Positions 33,007-45,780 of a stretch of 64,000 bases of DNA are shown one piece after another (within the stretch, counting starts at the first letter, position 1; every line of letters starts with the position of its first letter). The notes under the pieces are model-generated. The model saw only the letters and a program-made list of their open reading frames with translations. It was not told the origin of the DNA and ran no database searches. Position numbers and translations under genes: made by a program. The stretch is from Mallotus nudiflorus (lineage: Eukaryota; Streptophyta; Magnoliopsida; Malpighiales; Euphorbiaceae), in NCBI GenBank assembly GCA_947683625.1, contig CANTUR010000039.1, positions 744,001-808,000 on the forward strand, written 5' to 3'.

Positions 33007-35092
33007 TGTTAGTGTAGGTTGTATGCCCTAAAGGCTAATCACATATTTTGACATTGTACATTATCCCAAATGGAAATTAAATAATATTCTATTATCTAAA
33101 GTGTTAATTAAATCTTTATCCACTAGCATATTTTTAAATAAATTTATAATCAAGAGTTGATAATATGAGCTATAAATTTATTTAGAACATATGTTATAAA
33201 ATGTTCATAGTCAGTATATTAATATTTGGGTAATATTAATTAGACTATCACCTCTATCTGTTTTCCTTAATTAGTATGTGATACTAATAGTGGGAAGTAG
33301 TGAGTCTCATAGTACTTAATATGAGATATCAGAATAGACATGTAAATACTCATGTGATGGGTGGATTAAACAATGATGTTAGATTTGTGATTGCATGGAT
33401 ATTCACTTATAGTCAACAATTACAATCTAGGTCATAATGGTGCATATAGTCCTTTGATCTAAGATGACATAGTCATCCATATTTGAGTGGTTAGGGTTTA
33501 TTATTGTTTCCATACTTGTGTTAATCACGCATGGGTATAAGGCGTGTGATGGCTCTAGTTAGTTACATATGGGGATAAGTATTCAGCCAAGATAGGATTC
33601 ATTGCATGCAGTGAACCAGGATAAAATCCTATGCTATCTAAATTTTTCTTGATGAACAAGTTCTTGGTCAGGACAAACATGACACAATTTGAAAGACTTT
33701 CAGTGCTAGAAAAGTGTTTCTAATGGTTGTTATGTTTTACAAAGAATTAGAACTTAAAATAAGGTCATATAATATTGCTATTAGAGTTTGACTAAACTTT
33801 AACTCTAGGCTATATTACAATCTTTTATTGAAGGGATTTTAGGGCACGTAATTATAACCAAAAGGGTTCATGTGAATTAATATAAGCATTCATTTCTAAT
33901 TGGGACGTTATGATATCGATGTTAGGGGTCACTTGCAACTTATAAGAACTAAATGTGTATAATTGGATTTTCACATTTAGAATTGAAAGGAGTTTCAAAT
34001 AATATCAGGTGTTGAAATTATTTTTTGATTGCCAATTAGACATGAACCTAGTAAGTCACACCTGAAAGAGTCTTACCAAATCACCATCAATATTAATCTA
34101 ATTATTAATTAAAGTGTTTAATTAATTAATTATGATTAATGGAATTGGATTTATGTTTTTAATAATGATTCTAGCATATCATGAAATCTAATTCAAGTAA
34201 GGGTTTAATTATTTTGGACTGAAGATTATTCTAAAATACTAAGAAAGGCCATAAACCTAATCTAGGCCCATTTGTTTATTGGATTGGGCTTGGGCCAAAA
34301 TTTGGCCCAATTACCAAGCCCAAGTCCATTAAATGATGTATTCAAATTTAGCATATAATCTTTAATGTGTAAATTTTTTACTTTCGCAAAATAAAGATTA
34401 GGTTACATTGATAAGCATGTGGGAATGTATGTAGACACAATACATGAGATGTACTTTCTACATACTTCTTTATACACTAGTAAGTTACTTACACAAATTG
34501 TATACTTACTATACAAGTTGCATACTTATGATCTAATGGGTGATGTCATGACGTGCTTGCTTTCTACATATAACCTAAGAAATGTTCTGTGGTTTATATA
34601 GAATGGTTAGAGACACACAAAAATAAAAACAACTTCTACATAACATAAACCCTAAGTATTCTTTCAAAAGATTAAGTTAGTGCCAGATTTGTGAGGGTCA
34701 ATTGAAAGGACACTTGCAACTAATCAAATCAAAGGAAGAAGGTGATTTGGTGGAGCTTTAGTGTTTTAAGCTAAAGGCCTTTCATTTTTAAGGCTAGAGC
34801 ATTTTGATTTAAGTGTTCAACCTCAAGTACCCAAAGCTTGTAGATCTTAACTATTGTGATCTTCATCGAACTAGGAGTTTGTAAGTTTTCTTAAACTTAG
34901 AGTTTCCTAGGTTGATATTCATATATGTTTCTTTGCAATTTAGTTATGTGTAACATGCAAAATGGATCCTTGGGAATTGAATTCTTCATGTCATAAAGGG
35001 TTATGTAAGTAAAATTTTTGAAATTTTACTTATACTTAGGCTTATTCTCACCACACATGCTTCTAATGTCTAAGTTACATAACCAATTCCTT
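33007..35092 (+). mobile_element. Copia LTR inserted in the Tat-type RT (plus strand, solo)
   Basis: The LTR starts TGTTAGTGTAGG at 33007 and matches 17835-19941 and the reverse of 11952-14134, including 'cttcatgtcataaagggttatg' near 34985-35005. The RT reading frame is interrupted between the KNSGG-like piece on the right (about 35100-35115) and GATYQ on the left (33006). CACC stands on both sides (33003-33006 and 35093-35096), a short target duplication. The last 40-50 bp before 35092 are not matched in the sister copies, so the exact 3' edge is uncertain. Confidence 0.75.
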
Positions 35093-36200
35093 CACCACCA
35101 GAATTTTTTTAGCTTGAAGGCCATGATTAGCCATTCAAAAGTCTCAATTTCCTTGGTAATTAAAATTTTTTTATATCCTTAAAAGCCTTACATAAATGAA
35201 AATAGTTCATTCTTGGCAGTGGCATCAATTAACATGCCAGCTATTTGCATAACATAAATATCTTTAGGTTTAGCCAAATTCAAATCTCTAAAGTCTATGT
35301 ACACCTTTAGTTTACCATTCTTTTTCATAACTAGAACTATATTTTAAAGTCATTCAGCACACCTGATTACCCTAATAAAGCTAGTTTTTAGCAAATTTTC
35401 AATTTCTTCTTTAACTTTCAACTTTACCTCCTTTGACATTCTTCTTTGAGGTTATTAAAAGGGTGAAATTCAGGTTTAATGGAAAGGCAATGCTCAATAA
35501 CCTCCCTATTTAAACTGAGCATCTCAATGTAATCCTATACAAAATAATCATTGAATTATCTTAACAACATAATCAATTCTTCTTTAATGTCTACTTTTAG
35601 TAAGGCACTAGGTGACTATTGGCTCTTGATCTGTGCCAAGATCAACTTCATCTAGCAGATCTTGAACTTTATGCTGTTAATCTTATAATTGTATTGGTGC
35701 TTCCTACACATCTTCTATTTTTAATTCCTCAACATTTTGATCAACTTCCTTCTCACTAATGATGTATGCTACATTTATTCCTAATTCTTCATTTGAAAGG
35801 GCAATGGTTCACCTCCTATTTCAAAAACATCAATTTCCATATCCTAATCAACCTCAAAGCTTTAGTCAATGGCCATATCTTGATCAATCTCCATGTTTGA
35901 TTCATCTAATCTGCCAACAAATTCATTTTTATTGAAAATTGAAACTTATGTAGCTTTTTTCCTGAATTTGGATCTAATTTCTACTTTAATTTCTTGTGTC
36001 TATTATTTTTTTGTCTCCTTTCCTTAACTATTTGTCTTTGCAATCTTCTCTTTTAAGTTTAAGTTAATGGCTAAGGGAATTGTCTGTGTTCCACCCTACA
36101 CAATTGCTTGCTTAGTTCAACATGTAAGGGCATTATAAATCTAGGTTATTTCTATTAAATTTTAGTGTAGATTGATCCTCCCATCTTGACTAGTTGGTGG
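35093..36200 (-). pseudogene. Tat-type gypsy RT N-terminal part and protease-RT spacer
   Basis: From about 35330 downwards the minus strand reads VMKKNGKLKVYIDFRDLNLAKPKDIYVMQIAGML and then ATAKNELFSFM (35210-35340). These are the RT motifs with FRDLNLA and the first catalytic region. Further right only scattered words remain. The MAFKLK segment at about 35120-35135 stands where MPFGLKNA is normal, right before the copia LTR insertion. The region is clearly decayed. Confidence 0.78.
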
Positions 36201-38200
36201 TGGTTTTTTATTTGGATTTTTCTGTAAAAACTTAGCCTATGTGGTGGTCTTCTGTCTCTAGTTGGAGCAAGGAAATTCTTCTTTGTTGTTGGTCCTCTTT
36301 CCTGTGGGGTAGCTTTCTAATAATTTTAGGTTCTATGTACTCTCTAATTAGAATTAAAATATTGCTTGTAATTTTCTTTGTTAGAATTCTTGTCCCATCC
36401 CCATCTTTAATTATTTTACCCTATCTTAATGAAACAAGCATTTTCTTTCAAATGTCTAAACTTTGTTGCTTTGAGTATTTCACTAAATAGTCAAATTTTC
36501 CAAAAGGTTACCCAAGGGTATCCTAGACTTTCTCCTTTTCCTTGATTTTCTTTTTGAGGTTCAAGAAAGTTCCAAGATCCATATCAATAGAGTTAACTGT
36601 TACCATAGTAGGAAAGGGTCTTCCTTGATCATAATTGCATCCTTCTTTTTTAGGGAATTTCAGCACCCCTTTGTTAATGCAATCTTGGATTACATTTTTA
36701 AGCAGCCAAAAAGTGCTAGTTGAATGATTGCAAGAATTATGAGGCTTACAATAAGCTTTTCCTTTCAGTTTATCTTTAGTGGGTAGTTTATGATCCAACC
36801 ATAAAGTCTTATTTCATAATATAATAAAAAATTTGGTCCATCTTTACTACTTTAATTGTATATTGATTTTGAGGATCACAGCCTTGGAGCCTTTTCCAAG
36901 CTTTTAATGTTTTTCTTTCCAAAAAGGATCAACATAAGAACTTGTGTTTACAAGATCACCTACTGCAATTTCAACATTTGAAACATCTTAAAAATGAGTG
37001 CCTATAGAAGCTTTCCTTCCCAAATTTTCTTCACTCAATAATTCTTTATATTCAATGACTTTTATAGCTACTTCATGAAAGTCTATGAATTCCATGCCTA
37101 GAGATTTCCTCCTCAGCTCAATATCCAGTTCCCTTTGAGCCATTTTAACATATTCTAATTCAAGTAAGAGGATTTTGCACCTGTTCCTCTCTTTTTTTGA
37201 CCTTGTAATGAATAGGTATGGACTTTCACCAACCTTTTGAGTTACCCTTAATAATTCTACTATACATATCTCTAATTCAATTATGAAACATTGAGTATGA
37301 AATTAACATTCTATTTCCTACTAAGTGAGGATTGAATTTATGGGCAAGGTTGTATACCATGTAAAGGCTACACTTGTTAAAGTATTAAAAAATAATCTTA
37401 GCTTGAAATTTAGGAAATTTTCATAATTAGCCAATTTTTCATATTGAATAGTATATCAATTGATATGTTCAAGAGTTAAATGTCCATCTTAATCATAAAA
37501 TAGGGAAAATTCTAGAATATAATAGCCTCTAGGATGGGGGTTATTCCTATTGACTATGTCTGGGTATGGTTTATGGAATTTTGGTTGATCAGTTTGGCAT
37601 AAGCTAGGTCTACACAACTCCTGAATAACATCTCATACAACATATAAGTCAACTTCTACTCTTGGAGCCTAATAAAGTGGCATACAAGTCCGGGCAAATG
37701 CTGCTTCCCTTCAATGAACTTGCATATGTCCTTAGGGAGTATTGCCCCCCTGCCTCTCCCATGATGTATTGTTTCCTTATCATAAACTCCAGGCTACAAT
37801 AATGGATTGGTCTTGCCAAAAAGTTATTGATTATGAACAATCTTATTGATAATCCCTTAGTCTTCCTTCCAATGTACTTGCCATTGATGGAAACTTGGTT
37901 TCCTTATAATTCTACTTAACAAATGAGTATCCAAGTTCTTCCAAATGCTGGACTATTACCTTTGGGACATAAATCTCACTTCCTATTTTAGAGAATTGTT
38001 CATTCATTTTGGAAAATGAACCTATTATATCTTACAAAGCCTCTTGGACAATAGCATTATTAGTATGTATGGAGCTTTGGTAGCCATTATTTATCTATGT
38101 CATTGAATCCTATATTGGATTCATCCCTTCTGCAAAAGTAATCTGAGCATTAAAGCCTTTACTAGTAGTAGTAGGATCAATGATCTCCCTTTTTAGCTTG
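36201..38200 (-). pseudogene. Tat-type gypsy gag remnant
   Basis: The open piece at 36523-36798 reads HKLPTKDKLKGKAYCKPHNS, CNHSTSTFWLLKNVIQDCI and NKGVLKFPKKE, which is the typical nucleocapsid-like segment of Tat gag (C-K-H...NH...C/W-FRNVIQD). Upstream (36990-37100) come GMEFIDFHEVAIKVIEYKEL and a GRKASIGTHF piece. The 37649-37840 frame is a more decayed gag part. The remaining 38000-38200 are barely recognisable. The element runs from here leftward to 26417. Confidence 0.72.
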
Positions 38201-38800
38201 TAAAGTCATCAAGTGCCTCACTTTTATACGGATAATAAGGCTTATTACAAGCTAATGGAAAATAAAACAAGAAAATAAAGTTGCTTGAACTCTACAAACT
38301 AAAGCTATAATTGACTAATTATTGGTTAATTATAATTGATGATTCATAGTTGATTGATAATTGGTGTTGATACGCTTATTGATAATTGCTAGTGGTATTT
38401 ATAATCATATAAATTAATTCCCTATTGACATTTCATCCCAAAGGGCATCATCAACTTGGAGAAACTAATCTTTGTAATCCTCAGTTTATGATTCACTTCT
38501 TCAAGCAATTTTAATAGTTATGTTCTCTAAAAGATTTTATCTTTGTCATCAAGAAATAGAATAGGCTTTAAAATATAATTAACTAAAAATGGGCTATAGC
38601 TAATCGGCTTAATATATTTCAACTTAAAATTTAAATATGGGCCTAAAAAAAATATAAATGGATTTTTCATAAATATAACAAAAATCAAAAATATTATCAA
38701 AAGTCACGTTAACCAAAAATATTTTCAAAACTAACTTTTCCTTTTTCAAAACTAACTTTTTTATTTCAAATATGGATCACTTTCTTTTCCTCCCTTATTT
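38201..38800. other. Non-coding, probably leader of the Tat-type element
   Basis: This is A+T-rich DNA upstream (minus orientation) of the gag remnant. It contains a degenerate run of TTGATAATTGG-like words (about 38310-38390). No gene, LTR edge or primer site is recognised. Confidence 0.35.
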
Positions 38801-39310
38801 TTATAGTACTCTTTTTTTTCTCAATTTTTTTTTGCTCAATTTTTTTTATTGTCTGCATTTATTTTTTTCTCAATGTTTTTTTTTGTTCAGCAGTTTTTTA
38901 TTGTCTTTATCTTCTTTTTTCCTTAATATTTAGCACCCCTTTTTCTATTTAATCAAAATTATTTTTTTGATCTAATAGAAAAAGAGCCAGTTTTTTTAAT
39001 TATTTTTTTATCTAATAGAAAAAGGACCAGTTTTTTTCCTTAACATTTTTTCTACTGTCTTCATTTTTTTCTCAACATTTTTGTTTTGCTCAACATTTTT
39101 TTTCTACTATCATCATTTTTTTTCTTAACTTCTTTTTTGCTCAATATTTTTTTCTATTTTTAAGGTACTATCTTCATTTTTTTCTCAACCTCTTTTTTTC
39201 TTAACATTTTTTTCTAATATTAAGGTACTATCTTCATCTATTTATTTCTCAACGTTTTCTTTTTTTTTTTTTTTGCTCAACATTTTTTCTCTTCAGACCT
39301 TTTTTTTTCA
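38801..39310. repeat. T-rich degenerate tandem repeat (TTTTTTCTCAACA-type)
   Basis: About 510 bp of T runs are separated by TCTCAA, GCTCAA, CTACTGTCTTCA and similar words, with local periods of roughly 40-60 bp; for example 'aaggtactatcttcat' occurs at about 39160 and 39221. It is directly followed by an A-rich block. No gene is possible here. Confidence 0.7.
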
Positions 39311-39660
39311 AAAGAATGATTATGAACTAAACATTTTTCAATTGTTGTAAAAACAAGCAATAAATATCTTCTATTGTTGTAACAACAAGCAATAAATTAA
39401 CCAAAAAAGTAAAAAATAAAAAGCAACAACACTAAAAAAAAGCAACAATCGAAAAGAATAACAAAAAAACTGAAAAAACAACAAACAAAAAAAAACAAAA
39501 ACAACAATCAAAAAATAAGTTTTCTCATTAAAAACAATACTGAAAAAATAAAAAAACAAAAACAAAAAGTAATAATCAAAAAGCAACAAAAAGAAACAAT
39601 AAAAAAATAACAACAAAAAAAACAACAATTGAAAAAAAAACAACAACAACAAACACATAT
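39311..39660. repeat. A-rich degenerate repeat (AAAAAAGCAACAA-type)
   Basis: About 300 bp of A runs spaced by CAACAA and GCAACAA follow the T-rich block. Minus-strand reading gives a Leu/Phe-only frame (39371-39658), which is an artefact. Together with the preceding block, a transcript could fold into a loose A-U duplex. Confidence 0.65.
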
Positions 39661-40510
39661 AATCAACAACTATACAATAAAAAAAAATACTTTTAGTTCA
39701 TCTCTTTTTTCTGAAAAACTTAATCTCCTTACATAAGGTCTAGCAAAATTAGCTAGAGCTCAAATAAATCATACGGGCTCATTGTAAACTCCATTAGGGA
39801 ACTTTCTTACACCATCATTTTCTCTAAATATCTAGAAGAAAAGTCACTCTTAGAGCCATGGTATTTGAGCAAAATCCAACCCTGGAATGAAAAGAAAGGA
39901 AAAGGGAAAACAAAATGGGCAATAGTTAATTTACATTTTTTTGGTAAACAAATTGATTAAACTAGTAATAATATAGCATGACAAAACAAAACACTTATAG
40001 CTTCAACATAAATACACAATTCTAATTATTTTAAACTCTACTAACAAAATAACTAGTTCAATTTGCCGGTTGACTCTAGCCTTATATTCTACACCTTATT
40101 CAACAAAGATTTGTTAAAAATTATAGGATGAATAACAGGAGAAAAAATAGGAAAGAAAAAGGGGCAAAACCTCTTCCATTCAAGAATAAAATCCTGCAAA
40201 AGCATTAGAGAACAATGGCTAAAGAACGAATGCCAAAAATGAAAAAATAAAAACACAGAAAATGCTGAAATCCTAAGATGAAAACATGGAACCCATTTTT
40301 GAAAGATAAAAAGAAGGCATGTCAAAAGAAAGAAAGGGCCAAAATAGGCCCATTAGTGATATTATATCTAATATAAAATCTCAAGATTTTAAATTTTAAC
40401 TTCTTTTAAAAAAATTTCCCATAAAATTTATGAGGCAAATATTAACATAATTTTCTTATTAAAATTAAAGGATGGAGGACATATAATATAAAAAAAAAAT
40501 GATGTGTAGA
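39661..40510. other. No gene recognised
   Basis: The A+T-rich DNA here has no supported ORF. The phrase 'gagccatggtatttgagc' (39856) looks slightly like a primer site but has no LTR edge beside it. The minus-strand frame at 40089-40325 is rich in Phe/Ser and appears to be chance. Confidence 0.35.
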
Positions 40511-40513
40511 TAG

Positions 40514-40880
40514 GGCTGACCATTCGGTTAATCCGATCAGTTTTTTGCTATTTTTCTAACAAAGCTGAATTAACTGAACTAGAAATCAAATCAAACTGAA
40601 CTAAAGTAACTAAACCAAACTGAATTAGAAACTGAATTTACTAAACCAAACTGAATTTTACAAAGATTAATTATTTTAATATTGCTATATTAAATTATTA
40701 TGCTACTTAAAAATAAAAAAATTAAAAAAATGATTTTGGTTAATTTGGTTATTTCAATTAATTAATTTTTAATATAAAATTGAACCAAGATTACAGTTTG
40801 GTTCAGTCCATAAAATTAAAAATATTAAGTAACAAAATTTAACTAAGTCGATTCGGTTCATTCAGAACCATAAATTTATT
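40514..40880. mobile_element. Possible old hAT-like MITE
   Basis: It starts TAGGGCTGACCATTCGGTT, similar to the start of the MITE at 49285 (TAGGGGTGACCACATACC). It is rich in AACTGAAC, AACCAAAC and ATTCGGTTC words that pair with each other. The right end is not preserved well enough to show an inverted terminus or target duplication. Confidence 0.3.
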
Positions 40881-42035
40881 CCTTCCTACTTATATAAGGT
40901 TATATTAGTAAATTTATAAAATATTAATATTTTCTAGCCAATATGTTCTTAATAGATTATGTCCCTTTAGATTTTGTCCTTTACTAAATAAGTTTAAAAA
41001 AATCCTAAATAGCTATTTAAGGCTTAGACTAACCCAACAAGTCCAAATAAGTCCAAAACAAAACAAACCCTTTAATACACCTTAGAATGTAAATTGATTA
41101 ATGACACTATAAGTCCTATAACCTTTTAAATATTTCAATCAAGTCTTTTTTTTTTAATTGAGTCATATAAACTTTTAAAGAGTTGCTCGTTAGTCCTACT
41201 TCGTTAAATGAAATGAAAAAGTGTATATGTGCTCGTTAAACCTCACATGTCTACATCCAACTCATACCATATTTTCATGTCTTCAACCACATCATCTATA
41301 AGGTTCCAACATATCTTAAAGAAGAAGAAGAAAACGACATCATTTCCCTTGCTCGAAGAAGAAAACTTTATTTCTTGGGTAATTTTCCTCACTTTTCTTT
41401 GAATTCATAGCTTTTTTGTCTTCTTATTCTTTTCTTTTGAATTGAAATGTTAGGGTTTCCTTTCATTCAATCTTCTTAAATTTTTTTTTCATGGAATGTG
41501 TTTAAATATGCAAATTCATTTTAAATAGGTGGTGTGGTTAATGGAGGTTTCGTAAGGGCAATGGAGAATTAGGGAATTTCTAAGGAGATTTGAGTAATTT
41601 TTTTTTTTTAGATTTGCAAGGAAGGATATCCATTATGAAATCGAGAGATTATGATTATTATTGTAGATAATTAGTGTTATATTCAAACAGAGAAGTCTAA
41701 TAAAATGGATGGTTATTGTAAGACTAGGGAATATTTTGCTCTTTTTATCTTTTTGAGAGTAATTGATGGGTAAAGAAAGGCGAAAAAGGGAGGGTAAGTG
41801 GAAGCAAAATGGAGTAGAGAGAATTTGAGAGCAATTATCATTCAAACAAATTCAATTGACGGTGAAATAAAGGTTGGGTGCTCTTTTTATCTCTCAAAAC
41901 TATGAATCAGACTGAGTTTCCTTCATCAAGTCCAATCACATCTAGCTTCTTCTCTTTTCTCTTGGAATCTCATGCCTCAATATGATTGGTAAGAACCCAA
42001 TTGATTGTGCTCTTGATTCACTCTTGATTTCTAAT

Positions 42036-42798
42036 TAATATGAACCCTACCTATAATAGAGATAGAACGCGCATCTAAATTTAAAATCTTGCCCAAGGAT
42101 CATCAAGGATAGGTTATGTTAATAGAGCTAAACCCCTTACTTATTAAATTAAAGTAAGATACTTAGCTATTAAAAGATGAACAATCACACAATTCTAAGT
42201 CTAATCTAACCTAGCAATTGTAATGAAAGGTAGAAGTGAAACAATTCAAGTAAACTTGCAAAGTTTGAAAAGAACAAAGTTTAAGGAAAAACCTCACTTT
42301 AAATATTTTAATGTTTGTCTAAATTCGGTTTACATAGTTGTAGCCCTTATATAGGCATATAAACAACCTAATCCTTGAAGGAAAAGGTTTTATTCCTTAT
42401 TCCTAAAGATACAATTAAGGAGATTTCCTTCAAAATAGGACAACTAATGATAACTCATCTTTGAAAAGCCAAAATTGACAACTCATTACAATTTATGACA
42501 ACTAAAAAAAATAACAACTCATGACAACTAAGCATTGAAGCATGCCATGTCACATGTTGACCATTGACCCTTGACTTTGACTTATTGACTATTTGACTTT
42601 AACTTTGACTTGGAATATTCTTGAATCTTCTCACATCTTCTAGAATCTTCTTTAATCTTCCTTATTGACTCCAAAATAGAAATAACTCCAAAATTTATCC
42701 ATATCAAGCTAATTAATTTTAAAATAGGAAATTAAGCTAATTAGGTTGAATTCTTCATATTTAGGCACTTTTTTTTATCCCTTTTAAGGTTCATATCA
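42036..42798 (-). mobile_element. 3' LTR of the pol-less gypsy derivative
   Basis: On the minus strand it starts TGATATGAACCTTAAAAGGG and ends GGTTCATATTA, about 763 bp. It contains the repeated 'gacaactcatgacaac' words and a TTGAC cluster. Confidence 0.8.
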
Positions 42799-42809
42799 TT
42801 CCCTCCCTC

Positions 42810-43292
42810 TTATAGATGATTCGCCCTCAAATCATAGCTATCTTCTAGAGTTGATAAATTTGAAAATCCTCTAGGGTCAAACACAAACTCCTTTGTTAAA
42901 AACTTCTCCTTTGGAATAATGATCCACACAAGTAGCTTCAACATAACTTGAACTTGATAACACATTTGAAATATAGAACTTCTGTTCATGAACATGTAAA
43001 GATTGAATTCTTGTTGCTTCTTTCTAAACTTGAAATATGAATATCTCAAGTTCTTCTTACTACAAGTGAAGACTCTATAGATTCTCTTATAGGCATAAAA
43101 TACTTCAACTGCATCATCAAATGGATATTCGTATGGCATAGAAGTCTGTAAAATAACTTTCAAAGCACTAGAAAAAAAAAGAATAAAATTGTTACTATAA
43201 TCATGATAAATAACCAACTCTTGATCTTTCATAATGCTCCCAATCTCTAGGTTCTCCTTTTCACTCATGCCTTGCTCATTTTTTCTTACCAA
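42810..43292 (-). CDS. Unrecognised 160-residue ORF with a gypsy pol-like C-terminal tail
   Basis: This intact frame of 160 codons, from ATG at 43292 to TAA at 42810-42812, stops just before the polypurine tract. The last residues (LEDSYDLRANHL, with EGGND encoded after the stop) match the usual end of Ty3/gypsy polyproteins. The rest, rich in charged and aromatic residues, is not a domain I know. Deletion of pol may have fused unknown internal sequence to the pol tail. The ORF begins seven bases from the edge of the foreign LTR (43300), so its true N-terminus was probably further upstream and has been cut off. Whether it is expressed is unknown. Confidence 0.4.
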   Translation of the reverse strand: MVRKNEQGMSEKENLEIGSIMKDQELVIYHDYSNNFILFFSSALKVILQTSMPYEYPFDDAVEVFYAYKRIYRVFTCSKKNLRYSYFKFRKKQQEFNLYMFMNRSSIFQMCYQVQVMLKLLVWIIIPKEKFLTKEFVFDPRGFSNLSTLEDSYDLRANHL

Positions 43293-43526
43293 TTGATTAT
43301 GTAATACCCTATATATTACTTAAATAAAAAGGGTAGTTTTTTTATCAAATCATATTAGTAATAAATATTTCTTCATCATATTACATTTTATTTATGCTTA
43401 TATTATCTTAGGGCCGTTAATATATGTGAGTATTATTTAATTATTTTTTAAAATTTCATTGTCTATTTTATTGTTATTATGATTATTTTTAAATTATATT
43501 GACTATTATGTCTATATAGGTGCTTA

Positions 43527-43671
<145 letters not shown>

Positions 43672-45575
43672 GTACACTAATAAATACTTGAATACACATG
43701 TATATATAATAAATATATTATATATATAAATATATATTAGTAGTTATAATATATATATATATATATATATTTAGGAAGAAGAAATCGAAACCAAGCTCAC
43801 CTCCCTCCCTCCATCGCGCGACGCCCTCGACTGCCACCATCACTGCACCTCCCCCACCTCCGGCCATCATCCACTGCTTCCTCCTCCTTCTCCCTCGCCT
43901 CCGGTCGCCTGCAGAGCCGTCGGAAGCTGCTGGAAGGGAAGAAGCTGAGAGTTGCTCCAAACTCACCCATGCTTCGTCCGACCACCGTTTTCCTCCATTC
44001 CGGTGCCAATCTCCTCCCCTTGCACCGGTGAGGCACATTCCAAGCTCAGTTTAAGCTTTAATCTCATTTTTGGTTGAGTTTTGAGGATTTTTTAGTTTTT
44101 GAACTCTAGGGTTTTGAATTTTTTTTAACTTGCTCTAGCTTGATTCATGCAAATTTCCTTTTCAAAAGTGATTCCTAGTAGCTCAATCTACCTCTAGGAA
44201 TTTTTGTATAATTTTTGGAGTTTATTTTGATTTTTGGTGAATTTTTGAATATTTTAATATTATTTTAGGAATTTTCGGGAATTAATTATAAAAATAATAA
44301 ATAATAATAATATTTGGTATTTTGGTGTTATTGTAAGTTGATATAAATTTTAGGGTAAAGAAAATAAATTTTTTTGAATATTATACAATTTTTTTAGGAA
44401 TTTTTATACTTTATGTCAAAATTTAATTATTAGGCTAATTATATTTTTATTAGAAGAAATTAAAAGCCATTAATATGTTTTAATTATGTTAAGAATTTAA
44501 CATTTATAAATAAGTTTTGGATGATTAAATAATTTTAAGGAATTTTTTTAGTATATATAGCACATTATGTAATTTATATATATACTAGGGGTAAAAATAT
44601 AATTTTACACTAAATATGGTAAAATATATATTTTTATTAGTTTTATTAATATTTAAAGGGTTTAGACAATTTTTTATAAATTAATTGATATAATTACTTA
44701 AGTAGAGTAAATTTTAAATATTGAATTTCAAATAATATGTATATATATAATACATTACAAAGGTTTTAATTTGGATAATAATTATATTTATATTGTTGGT
44801 GGCGGAATACGAATTTAATTGTTCAATGTTGAATAATTGAGATTTTATATAATTTTCATTTATCCTAGTATGTATGTATGTGAAATATATATGTGAGAAA
44901 TAAATATTATTAATTCTCGATATTTTATTGAGTTGTGATCTCGGTCGGGGCAAATTGTAGTTTGGAAAGCCCGACTCGAGTGTGGGTGTTTGTGGTTATT
45001 AGAAGTGCATTTTCTATGCAGGTCTGGCTCTACCTTTGGTAGAGAGATGTTCGTTTTACAGAGGAGACTCTGTCGAAATTTCGATAGATTTTCTCGTAAA
45101 ATGTGATACTCATAAAATTTTTACCGTTAGTTAGGTCAAATCCTGTCTATCGACTCTTGTCTGATTTTCCTCGAGTAAGTCTGGAATTTTATTATTCTGT
45201 TGATTTCTGATTTCGATTCCTTAGTCATGTTTTAAAAGTCGATTCATTATTTTTCTTTTAGAGCATATAGGACCAGAAGCTGTGAGACCGAGGCAGACGT
45301 GTGGTCGTCAGCCTTCGCATTCATCCTGTAAGTCAATAGAACGATCTGTGCGTGTGTTTATTTAAAGAATGCATGCGCTCGTATTTCTATTATATTGATT
45401 ATATGATTTATTTAATTTAATGCTATTATTTACGATTTAAATGCATTTTATTTATTTAAAATCGATTTGAGAAATTTTGATAGAACGGGCTGCCTGGTGG
45501 GCTTCACCAAGACTATGTGCACATGGTAGAGATTGAGAGATGGATCTGATAATTTTATGATTGATGAATGTTAAA

Positions 45576-45780
45576 CTGGGACGGGTGCCTCGGTGGAAGC
45601 CTTTGCTCTCGGGGACCGCTAGTGATTGAAAAGTCAATAATGGACTGGGATGGGTGCCTCGGTTGATGTCTTAGCTCTCGGGGACCGCTAGTGCCATATA
45701 TTTGGATTAAGTGAATAACTACGGCTTGGTGCCTCGGTTGATGCCCTTGCTCTCGGGGACCGGTAGTCTAGTTAGAATAA
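45576..45780. repeat. Three tandem subrepeats of about 72 bp in the large LTR
   Basis: Each unit holds GGTGCCTCGG, then TTGA-GCC/CTT, then GCTCTCGGGGACCG-TAGT. Units begin near 45577, 45651 and 45721. Two related units in reverse orientation lie in the second large LTR (about 57160-57250, GGCCCCGAGACAC words). Confidence 0.75.

Noticed and set aside
39371..39658. Leu/Phe-rich hydrophobic frame that looks like a membrane protein
   Set aside because: It is the reverse translation of an A-rich/CAA repeat block; there is no start context or conservation signal.
39856..39875. Primer-site-like phrase 'gagccatggtatttgagc'
   Set aside because: It lacks the full TGGTATCAGAGC match and has no LTR edge next to it.
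43718..44038. Gly/Arg-rich minus-strand frame
   Set aside because: It lies in the GC-rich block of a large LTR; high GC removes stop codons by chance. The sister LTR shows a different, Pro/Ser-rich frame.
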